A stretch of DNA of 48,848 bases from an uncultured Verrucomicrobiae bacterium (lineage in GTDB: Bacteria > Verrucomicrobiota > Verrucomicrobiia > Limisphaerales > AAA164-E04): contig CALSPN010000002.1 in assembly GCA_943788245.1 (NCBI GenBank), positions 1 to 48,848 on the forward strand, written 5' to 3'. Position numbers and translations under genes: made by a program. A model generated the notes under the pieces. The model had not been told where the DNA came from. It saw only the letters and a list, made by a program, of their open reading frames with translations, and did not search any database. Positions 1 through 9,170 of the stretch are shown piece by piece (the stretch's first letter is position 1; each line of letters opens with the position of its first letter).

Positions 1-147
1 CCTGAATGTGAAAAAGTTGTTCAGGAATTCTGGGATTATGATTCAGATGATCGGGAAAAAGCGATTCAACTTTCACGGCAATTCAAAATGCGTCGTGAAC
101 AAAATCTGCGGCTTTCAGGCGCCCGACCCCCTGTACAGAGAAAATAA
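1..147 (+). CDS. C-terminal end of an unidentified protein (partial)
   Basis: An open frame runs from the first base to a TAA at 145-147, giving the last 48 residues of a protein. It is strongly charged, with WDYDSDDREKAIQLSRQF followed by a basic stretch and the ending SGARPPVQRK. The composition (alternating acidic and basic residues, an amphipathic helix) looks like real coding sequence, unlike the other frames here. No family was recognised; the end of an exported enzyme of the same catabolic type as its neighbours is possible but not shown. Its stop lies 44 bases before the start of the next gene on the same strand, so the two could be co-transcribed. Confidence 0.6.
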   Translation, partial: PECEKVVQEFWDYDSDDREKAIQLSRQFKMRREQNLRLSGARPPVQRK

Positions 148-191
148 GTGTCTTGTTGTATTACCCTTACAACTTAAAAATAATCCAGACC

Positions 192-1332
192 ATGCATGTT
201 GCGAAAAAAGTACGCGCCTCTTTGTTCTTTAACTCAATTTTTGTATTTCTTGGTCTTTGCTCCCTTGAGCAGGTAACAGGGGAACCCAATGGTCCGGTTC
301 AGGTTTTTATCCTTGCGGGCCAATCCAATATGGAAGGCAAGGGTTTTCCCAGGCCGCTATCATGGCAGTTAGGACAAGCAAAATACCGTGAACGATACCT
401 GCGTTTCATTAAAGACGGGGATGATGAAGCATTTTTGAAAACGCTGCACTCATCCTTGGCTAAAAACTCTCGGCAACCTGAGTATGCCTGGGCTGAGCGA
501 AAGGATGTGTGGGTGGATTTTCATGAGCAACATGGGAATTTAAAAGTTGGGTATAGTCCAAACCGAGACTGTTTCGGTCCTGAATTCAACTTTGGTCAAG
601 TGATGGGGGATTTGTTTGAAGAGCCCGTTCTACTGATTAAAACAGCATGGGGGGGGAAAGCTCTTGGTCGGGAATTCCTTCCACCCAGCCTCCGCAACAC
701 CAATAAGAAAATCAAGGCTTTGGCTGTTCGCGAGAAGAAAACGGTGCAGGAAATACTCGATACCTACGGTGTTTTTTACGACTTGATGATTGATGAAATT
801 AAGCAGTCATTGTCACAACTGCAAAAAAATCATCCGGACTATCAGGAGCAAGGTTACGAAATAAAAGGAATGGTTTGGTTTCAGGGCTGGAACGATCTTT
901 TTCGACGAAAACTATCGTAAGGGATATGAATCCAATCTTACTGCGCTCATACGGGACATTCGAAAGGATCTCAATGTTCCTGATATTTACCTGTTGTGAT
1001 TGGCCAAAATGGACACGATGGCGATAAAAAAGGGGCTTATCCGACTGACAAAGATGGCAATCCAGACAATCACGCGATCATACGTAAAGCTCAATGGGAT
1101 TGCAGCGCAAGTCAGTGGTTTCGAGGGACGGTTGTTTGCATACGCACTGCACCATTTTGGGACATGGACGCTGATGCCATTTACCTACGGCCCGGGGAGC
1201 TGGAAAAAAGATGTGGATAAGTGGCGACAATTTGGCGATGACCGCCCGTACCACTATCTTGGTAGTCCATGGTTCTTCGCTCAGACAGGCACCGCTTTTG
1301 GTCAGGCAATGCGGCTTCTCCTCGAGCAATAG
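192..1332 (+). CDS. Sialate O-acetylesterase-like SGNH hydrolase, frame-broken
   Basis: Exported carbohydrate esterase, expected to remove acetyl groups from sugars. The start at 192 gives a basic N-terminus and a hydrophobic signal segment ending near VTGEP. The catalytic block I GQSNMEG follows directly, then a conserved AWGGK segment, a WFQGWND block, and a C-terminal RPYHYLGSPWFFAQTGTAFG stretch seen in PVC acetylesterases. The frame breaks three times. There is an extra T in the T-run at about 897 (NDLF then DENYR). A T is missing at about 988, before LPVVIGQNGHDGD. There is an extra base at about 1190, before GPGSWKKDVDKW. Repairing these yields one continuous protein of about 380 residues ending at 1332. 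Sequencing error is more likely than decay because every segment stays well conserved. Confidence 0.8.
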
Positions 1333-1503
1333 GCAACAGTCCTCCAGAAAGTGATTTGATTTTGGTTAGCAAGGAATCCCTTGCGGCAATGAAACTGCCT
1401 GCCATGCAGCATTTTATTGCAGGATGACTCCTCACCGTGAGCAATACTACTACGATATGGAACATCGTTTTACTGGAATGACTTATACGGCATTTCAGTG
1501 GGC

Positions 1504-1537
1504 AAAAAAAAAACCTGAGAAGCTCACGCTCCCCAGG
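1504..1537 (-). terminator. Rho-independent terminator of the first pseudopilin gene
   Basis: Read on the minus strand, a 10-bp stem (two G-U pairs) closes on a GTGA tetraloop, a GNRA-type loop, and is followed at once by ten T residues. It lies about 25 bases after the repaired stop of the pseudopilin gene, which supports that stop. The 1333-1503 stretch between it and the acetylesterase shows no gene. Confidence 0.85.
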
Positions 1538-1562
1538 CAATTAGATTCAAATGTTTTGGAAA

Positions 1563-2412
1563 TTACCGGGTTCTACCAGGCTTCAAGGATGATGTGCGCT
1601 CTGACATCCACAAAACGTCCCTGTTATTGGGTGAGGCCACATTCAAAGCTGGAAGTTGTTTGCCAAAATTAGCTGGTTCAACAGTACGATTGTCAACCCC
1701 ACTTTTTGATTTCCGAGTGGCCATCGGCAAAAGCTAATCCGCACGCTCCGTTGTGGTAGCTGGCGGGGAAATCGATGATTCTCGCCTGGCTCAACGTACT
1801 AGCCTGCTGCATTTGGACCGCGAAGGCGGCGTCGTTGATACTACCGGGATTGCTCGTCAATCAATATCCAGGTCATCGATGGACCTGGATCAATCAGGTC
1901 GGATTCCTTGCCAAAGGTTCGATACATGGAACCGGGTAGCCAGCTTCCGTTGTCAAAAGCCTGACTCATCGAGTTACTGCGTACCCTTGGGGCGAATTTC
2001 GCCTCCAACCTTGACATTTGCCTTGTCCGACGGGCACTTGAAGATTTTTGCACTGCTTCCCGCGTAGGTGAAAAGAGGGCCTTTCTCAATGTGCATGGTG
2101 ACATCCCAGTTGGCACGGTTGCCACCATTGTAGTTGAGACTGCCTTCGATCCATGCCGGTCTTCTGTTAACGGTTCCAAGTGATGAGACAAGACCTCCTT
2201 CATTGTCACCCCGCATACATAAACCAAGCGAGACCAAGCTGCTTGAGGTTGTTCATGCAACTGATGCCCTGAGCTTTTGTTTTGGCCTTGCTCAAAGCTG
2301 GCAACAACATGCCGGCGAGTATTGCAATGATGGCGATTACCACCAGAAGCTCAATGAGGGTAAATCCCTTTTTGGACCTGAGCTTTCCCATCTTTTGATT
2401 GATTACTTTCAT
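1563..2412 (-). CDS. Pseudopilin with prepilin N-terminal methylation domain, frame-broken
   Basis: Type II secretion/type IV pilus-like pseudopilin. The N-terminus has a short basic leader (MGKLRSKK) and then the cleavage and methylation motif [19 protein letters not shown]. Next come [11 protein letters not shown], a [19 protein letters not shown] segment, a CPSD motif, and the C-terminal [11 protein letters not shown] that is typical of Verrucomicrobiota pseudopilins. The protein is spread over several frames with switches near 2225, 1980, 1845 and 1694. Repair gives a continuous protein that ends with [13 protein letters not shown] and SLKPGRTR at a TAA at 1563-1565. ATG at 2412 or 2391 would both place the cleavage site correctly. 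It is divergent from the fused peptidase gene starting at 2534. Proteins of this class are abundant in the phylum, often with no known secretion partner nearby. Confidence 0.85.
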
Positions 2413-2533
2413 ATCAGAATTGCTACAATGTTTTTCAATACTATATGGAATCATCTTAACTTACGATTGCTTACCTGTCGAGCTTATAAAAACGGACTTC
2501 CTCAACTCTTTGGCTCTGAGTTATTTTGTGTAT

Positions 2534-5500
2534 ATGCGTTCCTTTTCTCTTCCCCAAGCAGGTAGGTTGATTCGTCTTGGTTTATGCCTCTCGGGTTCTT
2601 GTTTGTTGCCGCTATTCACTCCAGCGGACAAAGCATTTTCAGTGGATGTTGATTCTTCCCTGCCTCCCGTCCGTGGTTTGATTGAGGCCTTCACCAAAGA
2701 TCTCAAAGTGCTCAAACGGTATCATCCCTGGGCGATGTCAGAGACACGTCATGATCGATTACAGGAATTGATTCAGGAATACTCAACTTCTCTTCTTGCG
2801 ACTGAATTTCAGCAACTAGCTCAGCAAGAACGTATCGATTATATACTGCTGCGGAATCAATTGAAATTTGCATCACGGCAACTTGACCAAGCACGGGCAC
2901 GATATGCTGAAATCAAGGAGTGGTTGCCATTTGGTGCATCCATACTCGAGTTGGCTGAGGCCGCGTCAGCGAGTAGAACCCATCGAAGCAGAAGAAACGG
3001 CAACAGTGATGCATGCTTTGAAATTACAGGTGACTCAATCCCACCAGAAGGTTCGATCCTCATTGGAGCTATCAGATTCTTCACTCACCCCAGTGTTGGG
3101 GGGGAGGGTTTGCTCAGACGATCGATCTTTACAGCAAGATGCTTGAGGAATGGTATCAGTTTTATGCCGGCTATCATCCTTCCTTTACCTGGTGGGTTCG
3201 ATCCCCCCATGAGGCAACCGTCAAGGCATTGGACGATTATGCAGATTTTATTCGTCATGAGGTTGCAGGCTTTGTGCAGGGTCAAGATCCGCCTGTGCTG
3301 GGGGATCCTGTGGGTCGAAAGGCCCTTTTGGATGCTCTGGATCACGAGATGGTAACGTTATACACCGGAGGAATTGCTTGAAATAGCTCAGGCCGAATTT
3401 GCCTGGTGTGATCGTGAGCGTCAACGAGCGGCAAGGGATCTGGGCTTCGGAGACGATTGGCGGGCTGCTTACGATTTTGTGAAATCCAGATATGTGGCCC
3501 CCGGTGAGCAACCTCAATTAATCAAAAGGCTGGCTCATGAGGCCGTCGATTTCCTTGAACAGCGTGATTTGTTATCAATCCCGCCTCTCGCGAAGGAGGT
3601 CTGGCGCATGCGTATGATGACGGCGGAGCGTCAAAAGGTGAATCCGTACTTCACCGGAGGCGAGGTTATCTCCGTTTCCTTTCCAACAGAAAGCATGGAA
3701 CATGAGGACAAACTGATGAGCATGCGTGGAAACAACGTGCATTTCTCAAAAGCAACGGTTCATCATGAACTGATCCCCGGTCATCATTTGCAGCTCTACA
3801 TGGCTGAGCGCCATCAGACACATCGCGCTTTGTTTCGAACCCCGTTCTTGGTAGAGGGCTGGGCGCTTTACTGGGAAATGCTTCTCTGGGATCTAGAATT
3901 TTACGACTCTCCCGAAGATCGAATCGGTATGCTGTTCTGGCGATCGCATCGATGTGCCAGGATTATTTTCTCCCTTAGTTTTCATCTGGGGACCATGAGC
4001 GCTCAGGAGGCAATTGAATTTCTTGTCAGCAACGTGGGGCATGAACGTCGCAATGCAAGCGCGGAGGTTCGACGATCCATTCAAGGAGGCTACATACCCC
4101 TTTATCAGGCTGCCTACATGTTGGGTGGACTGCAGATTCGCTCCATGTATCGTGAATTGGTCGAATCCAATCAAATGACAGCCAAAGCGTTTCACAACGC
4201 GATCCTCCGGGAAAATGCCATACCAATCGACATGATACGGGCAAGTTTGATGCAGACGCCACTCACGACTGATTATCGTCCTGACTGGAAGTTTTATCAT
4301 CATCAAGAACCGGTGCATGCCAAACCTGAAGCTCAGCTTCAATCGAATCCTGATAGCAGCAGGCTTCCTCCATCGGTGGAAGAGGCACTTTCCATAGGAA
4401 AATCCTTTCGAGGCAAGGTGACGCAGGATTCGGTCAAGCCTCAATGGTTCGATCAAGGCGCGCAATTTCACTACAAACGTTCTCTGGAAGATGGAAAGTA
4501 TCAATTTCGAGTGGTTCATACGGAAGACGGCTCAAATCGAACAGCCTTTGACCATTACCTTGTCGCGCAAGCCATGTCTTTGATGATTGGAAACGACATT
4601 TCACCAGATCGATTGCCAGTGCAATCCATTGATATGAGCTCCCCTTCAGGACGTATCCTCTTGAAGGGGCAAGGGGTGTCCTGGCTATGGAATCCATATC
4701 GCTCGCATTTGATCAAATGGAACAAAGGAAATGCCGTGGAAGCAGTCAAGCCCGAAAGACGCAATATTGAAGGCCCACGGAACCGGCGCGAGCGTGAAGA
4801 GGATCGAGCGGGTGTTTCTCCCAATGGAAAATGGAGGGTAACGGTCAAGGAACACAATCTCTGGATTGAGGACCTTGAGTCTGGTCAAGTGTCACCGCTC
4901 AGCTTTGACGGTAATCCAGGTAATTCCTATCAGCCCACGGCTGATCGCGAACGATTTGTAGGGATGCAGTATCAGAGGGAGGATCCTCCCGTCGGGCGTC
5001 CTCGTGTGTATTGGTCTCCGGATTCAAAGTGGCTCATTGCCCTGCGTTACGAACCGGGTGTGGAGCGGCATGTCCATATCGTTGAGTCCTCACCTGAAGA
5101 TCAATTGCAGCCCATGCTCCATTCCTACACCTACCTCAAGCCTGGGGACAGGATACCCGTTCAGAAACCCGCATTGTTCAATGTATCCACACGCAAAGAA
5201 ATGGCATTGGATGACACATTATACTCAAATCCATGGTCCATTAATCAGATGCGCTGGGATAAGGACAGTCAGCGATTCACGTTTCTTTTCAACGAAAGAG
5301 GGCATCAGGTCTTGAGAGTGATTGCGGTAGAGGCCAGCACTGGAAAAGTTCGATCGTTAATTGATGAGCAGAGCGAGACTTTCGTGGACTACGCCTACAA
5401 AAACCACTACCGGGACATGGAGTCCAGCCAGGAGATTCTTTGGATGTCCGAGCGGGATGGATGGAATCATCTTTATTTGTTCGATGCTGAAACTGGCTTC

Positions 5501-6607
5501 ATGAAGCATCAGATCACCAGAGGGGATTGGGTTGTTCGTCAGGTAGATCGAGTGGACGAGGAGAAAAGACAGATTTGGTTCAGGGCAAGTGGGATTTTTA
5601 AGGGGCAGGATCCGTATTATATTCACTATTGCCGTGTGAATTTTGACGGTACGGGATTGGTTAGATTGACTCAAAGCAATGGGAATCACTCGGCTCAATA
5701 TTCCCCTGATGGAAGGTTTCTCATCGACACCTGGTCTCGAGTCGACCAAGCGCCTGTTGCAGAACTCAGAGATGCTTCTTCAGGTGACTTGATATCAGTG
5801 GTAGAGCAGGCTGACATGAAGATGCTTGAAGCATCTGGTTGGCAGAAGCCGGAAGCATTTGTGGCCAAGGGCAGGGATGGTTCAACGAATATTCATGGTG
5901 TGATTTACCGACCCACACATTTTGACCCATCCAAAAAATATCCCGTGATTGAAAAGATATATGCCGGTCCTCATGGATCGTTTGTTCCAAAATCTTTTCG
6001 ATCTTTTCACAGTGCTCAGGCAATGGCTGAACTTGGATTCGTGGTTGTGCAAATTGATGGGATGGGGACATCGAATCGATCCAAAGCTTTCCACGATGTC
6101 TGCTGGCAAAACATCGGAGATGCAGGCTTTCCTGATCGGATTGCCTGGATGAAAGCAGCCGCTGAATCGCGATCCTACATGGATCTCAGTCGGGTGGGTA
6201 TCTATGGAGGCTCGGCAGGTGGTCAAAATACGCTTCGTGGATTATTGGCGCATGGTGACTTTTACAAGGTAGGTGTTGCGGACTGCGGTTGCCACGACAA
6301 TCGAATGGACAAGATCTGGTGGAATGAGCTTTGGATGGGCTGGCCGCTGGGACCTCACTACCGCGAGCAATCCAATGTTACGCAAGCACATCAATTAAAA
6401 GGTAAGCTCCTGCTTATGGTGGGAGAAATGGATCGCAATGTAGACCCGGCATCCACGATGCAAGTTGTGGATGCATTGATTAAAGCCGATAAAGACTTCG
6501 ATATGCTGGTGATGCCGGGGGTGGGGCACGGGGCTGCGGGTACGCCTTATGGCAAAAAAAGGATGGCTCAATTTTTCATGAAGCATTTGCTGAACGAATC
6601 CCCCTGA
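2534..6607 (+). CDS. Fused DUF885 metallopeptidase and S9 dipeptidyl-peptidase-IV-like serine peptidase
   Basis: Exported bifunctional peptidase of about 1,357 residues after repair. The start at 2534 gives a signal peptide (basic RRLGL-like start, hydrophobic core LCLSGSCLLPLF). The first half is DUF885, with its metal-site motif HHELIPGHHLQ at about 3761-3793 and a later VEGWALYWE segment. After a linker near 4300-4360 the second half is an S9 enzyme. It has a DPP-IV-type beta-propeller (repeated YSPDG/WSPDSK blades), then an alpha/beta hydrolase with nucleophile YGGSAGG (Ser at about 6212), acid GEMDRNVDP and His in GVGHGA. Both halves sit in one uninterrupted frame from 3374 to 6607, so the fusion is not a repair artefact. 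Three indels near 2960 (extra C or G), 3105 (extra T) and 3367 (missing C) break the DUF885 N-terminal part. S9 enzymes cut after proline or similar residues; DUF885 members act as zinc peptidases. Confidence 0.88.
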
Positions 6608-6627
6608 TTCCTGCTTCGCAAAGAAGG

Positions 6628-7416
6628 TTATTTTTGTCTTCCTGAGAGAAAGTCCTCGTAGTGAGGAATCCCGGTTTGTAGACGGTGTAGGTCCTCTCGC
6701 TCTGGAGATTTGCTGGCGTCCAGGGACTCTAATGTTTTGGGAGCACGCCACGCATAGCGATCTGCGTGACCATCGAGAAATGAGAGGTTGGCCCCTTGGG
6801 AATGTCGATCGGCAGGAATGTTGAGGAAGCGATCCAGCCCAGGAGCCGACAAACCAAAGTGCCCGTCGTCAATTCTCTCCTCCAGCTCGTCGATAAACGC
6901 AAACACAAGCGATGTTCGCATTATCTGAGATTGCTTCACGAAACGACTGTCCTTGAAATCCGGCCACTCCGTCCCGTTCAACCATGAGTTGATCGCAACG
7001 CTGCGAAGACGTGGAATTTCCTGATGCTTTTCAACTTTCGATTTGTCGGCTGGACACTTGTATATGCCGACGGCTTGATTGTATTTGAACAGAATGCCTG
7101 CGCGGATGTTTTCATCCGTCAGATCATTCTTGGCATTTCCGAGTATCCAGGATCCTTGGAGACTGACGGCGCCATTTTGTGCTCCCCATTTGTTGGGTGG
7201 CATCACGTCTTCGTGATCGTCAGCGTACATAGCCCAAGCCAGTTGAAGCTGCTTCAAGTTGGAAATGCATTTGATGGTGACCGCCTTACTCTTGGCCTTG
7301 CTCAAGGCCGGTAAGAGCATACCTGCCAAAATAGCGATAATCGCAATGACAACAAGTAGTTCGATCAACGTGAAGCCGAAAGCTTTTCTGAGAGAAGTCG
7401 CCATTGTCATAACCAT
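6628..7416 (-). CDS. Pseudopilin with prepilin N-terminal methylation domain
   Basis: Intact pseudopilin of about 262 residues. The leader MATSLRKAF precedes [19 protein letters not shown], then [30 protein letters not shown], a CPADKSKV motif and the late [11 protein letters not shown] that corresponds to the conserved DGH region of this family. An upstream ATG at 7461 is in frame, but it lies inside sequence related to the fused peptidase (7446 onward), so the start is placed at 7416 (7410 or 7404 also possible). It is homologous to the pseudopilin at 1563-2412 but clearly diverged. It converges with the fused peptidase, whose stop is only 20 bases away. Confidence 0.9.
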   Translation of the reverse strand: MVMTMATSLRKAFGFTLIELLVVIAIIAILAGMLLPALSKAKSKAVTIKCISNLKQLQLAWAMYADDHEDVMPPNKWGAQNGAVSLQGSWILGNAKNDLTDENIRAGILFKYNQAVGIYKCPADKSKVEKHQEIPRLRSVAINSWLNGTEWPDFKDSRFVKQSQIMRTSLVFAFIDELEERIDDGHFGLSAPGLDRFLNIPADRHSQGANLSFLDGHADRYAWRAPKTLESLDASKSPEREDLHRLQTGIPHYEDFLSGRQK

Positions 7417-7445
7417 TTCAAAATAGTCAATGAGACAATCAGGTG

Positions 7446-7726
7446 TCAATCGAATCCTCATGGCAGGCTCCCTCCATCGGTGGAAGAGTCACTTTCCGCA
7501 GGGGAATTCTTTCGAGGCAAGTTGACACACGATTTGGTCAAGTCGGAATGGTTTGATCAAGGTGCGCAATTTCACTACAGGCATTCTTTGGGAAGGTGGC
7601 TCAAATCACTTGGCCTTTGATCACCGTCTTGTCGCTCAAGCCTCTGCATGGTGCTGCGGTTATGGTTTGTGGCAAAAGCGAATGGCTCAATTTTCCATCA
7701 AGTATTTTCTGGAGGCGTTCCCATGA
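7446..7726 (+). pseudogene. Internally deleted relic of a second DUF885-S9 peptidase gene
   Basis: Bases 7446-7645 closely match 4340-4565 of the intact fused peptidase, roughly four of five bases by eye. The matching peptide [18 protein letters not shown] corresponds to LPPSVEEALSIGKSFRGK, and FDQGAQFHY is identical. About 30 bases are missing inside this part. The relic then jumps to sequence matching 6525-6607, the last 25 codons: YGLWQKRMAQFSIKYFLEAFP stop, against YGKKRMAQFFMKHLLNESP stop. The whole beta-propeller and hydrolase core is lost. It lies on the same strand as the intact gene, beyond the second pseudopilin, so this is the remains of a tandem duplicate. Confidence 0.85.
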
Positions 7727-7754
7727 TCCAGCTGGGTCGAGGGAAACAATCAGG

Positions 7755-9146
7755 CTAAGTTTTTTGTCGCTTTGAACTCGTTTTTTTAAGCGCGGCTTTT
7801 TTAGTTGCTGGACCTCGCTTGGAGGGCTTGGGCCTGGTCTCTTTCTTAGCTGCCTTCATTCCTTGATTCTCGGAAATACTCAGCAAAAGTCCGAGACCAA
7901 GAAACACGGTTACCAAGTTGCTGCCTCCGTGACTGATCAAGGGTAAAGGAATACCCGTCATCGGGAGACTTTTGGTGACGCCTCCTATGTTAAGGAGAGT
8001 TTGACATGCGAGCACAGAAACGATGCCTGCCGCCAGGAGCGACCCGAAGTAATCTTTGGTTTTGAATGCAATTCGGTATCCTTGGTGAAAGAAGATAAGG
8101 TAAAAGACGATCACCAGCAGGCAACCGACGAATCCAAGTTCCTCTCCAATGACCGCATACATGAAATCTGATTCAGCGATGGGAATGCGCTCTGGATTGC
8201 CTTTGCCAAAACCCGCTCCCAGGAATCCGCCGGCAAACATGCCTGATAATCCCTGGAGAATCTGCCAGCCACTGCCGGTAGGATCTCCAAAAGGGTCCAT
8301 CCACGTTTGGATTCTTTCACGTGCATGCGCTACAAATTGATTGGCAATGACACCTGTCGCGGCGATTCCCAGACCTGAGGCAATCAGGTACCGCCACTGA
8401 CCTGTAATGAAGAACAAAACCATGCACAGTGTCATGGTCAGGATAGCGAGCATGCCCAGGTCACGCTGGATCAAAAGCAAGGCCATCAGCATCACGTAGA
8501 TTGATATGACCGGCCAAAGTACACGGATCATTGATGCTTTTCCGCGCTGAGTGGCTTGACGTATTTCTTTTTCCCTCGAAGCGAAATAGCCGCCGAGGAA
8601 CAGAACCATCAAAAGTTTCAGGATCTCGGTGGGTGTTAATTGACCAGCTGCATAATAAGCTCCGCGGTAGCGAGTCCCCGTAGCAATCAAGACTGCTACC
8701 AGAATGAGGGAGACACCTGCTGCAGCCCAGCTCAGGCGGCGCAACGCTTGATATCGACCATTCTTGAAGAGACCTATCATCAGAAGCATCGTCAAAACAC
8801 CAATCGGATAAGCAAAATGACTCAAACGCCATGGATGTTCAAAATCAAACAAACCCATCCTGTATTGAGCCAGAACACCGAAGCCTCCCAGGAAAGCGAC
8901 CGATCCCAGAATAACAGGATCCCCCTGGAATCGAGTGATAATGAACCAGGCATGCATCAGCAGCAGGCTCAGTCCGAATATGACCAGAGGGAAAATACCT
9001 TGCTGAGCGACACTGCCTGCCTGCTTTAGATCATTTAGAAAAAAGCCTGCGTAACCAAATGCAATGGTGAGAAAACATGCAAAAAACAGGCGCCGCTCAA
9101 TAGAACGGAACGACCATACATCAGCGATAGTAGTACCTGGTTTCAC
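7755..9146 (-). CDS. SEDS-family peptidoglycan glycosyltransferase (FtsW/RodA/SpoVE type) with lysine-rich tail
   Basis: Integral inner-membrane protein of 463 residues with about ten hydrophobic segments. SEDS proteins polymerise lipid II glycan strands with a partner class B penicillin-binding protein. Family marks include LTPTEILKLLMVLFL, the extracellular loop DPFGDPTGSGWQILQGL, IAESDFMYAVIGEELGFVG and the late TGIPLPLISHGGSN. The last about 35 residues (from KAAKKETRPK) are rich in Lys, Thr and Ser and histone-H1-like, an unusual cytoplasmic extension. RodA versus FtsW cannot be decided: no mreB, mrcA/pbp2 or mur genes lie nearby. It follows an FG-GAP gene by 24 bases, so the two may share a transcript. 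Confidence 0.9.
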   Translation of the reverse strand: MKPGTTIADVWSFRSIERRLFFACFLTIAFGYAGFFLNDLKQAGSVAQQGIFPLVIFGLSLLLMHAWFIITRFQGDPVILGSVAFLGGFGVLAQYRMGLFDFEHPWRLSHFAYPIGVLTMLLMIGLFKNGRYQALRRLSWAAAGVSLILVAVLIATGTRYRGAYYAAGQLTPTEILKLLMVLFLGGYFASREKEIRQATQRGKASMIRVLWPVISIYVMLMALLLIQRDLGMLAILTMTLCMVLFFITGQWRYLIASGLGIAATGVIANQFVAHARERIQTWMDPFGDPTGSGWQILQGLSGMFAGGFLGAGFGKGNPERIPIAESDFMYAVIGEELGFVGCLLVIVFYLIFFHQGYRIAFKTKDYFGSLLAAGIVSVLACQTLLNIGGVTKSLPMTGIPLPLISHGGSNLVTVFLGLGLLLSISENQGMKAAKKETRPKPSKRGPATKKAALKKTSSKRQKT

Positions 9147-9170
9147 CTGCTTGAGCGCCGTGTTGCAAGA

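Noticed and set aside
8..232. 74-residue plus-strand frame at the left end
   Set aside because: The other frame (1-147) has protein-like composition and runs off the window edge; this one has none.
1181..1540. Minus-strand frame of 119 residues across the acetylesterase end
   Set aside because: It lies opposite the repaired acetylesterase and runs through its terminator-like sequence; no family features.
3893..4519. 208-residue minus-strand frame inside the fused peptidase
   Set aside because: It is the antisense of strongly conserved DUF885 sequence.
7461..7461. ATG at 7461 as the start of the second pseudopilin
   Set aside because: It lies inside the peptidase relic, whose homology starts at 7446; a start at 7416 gives a normal short leader.
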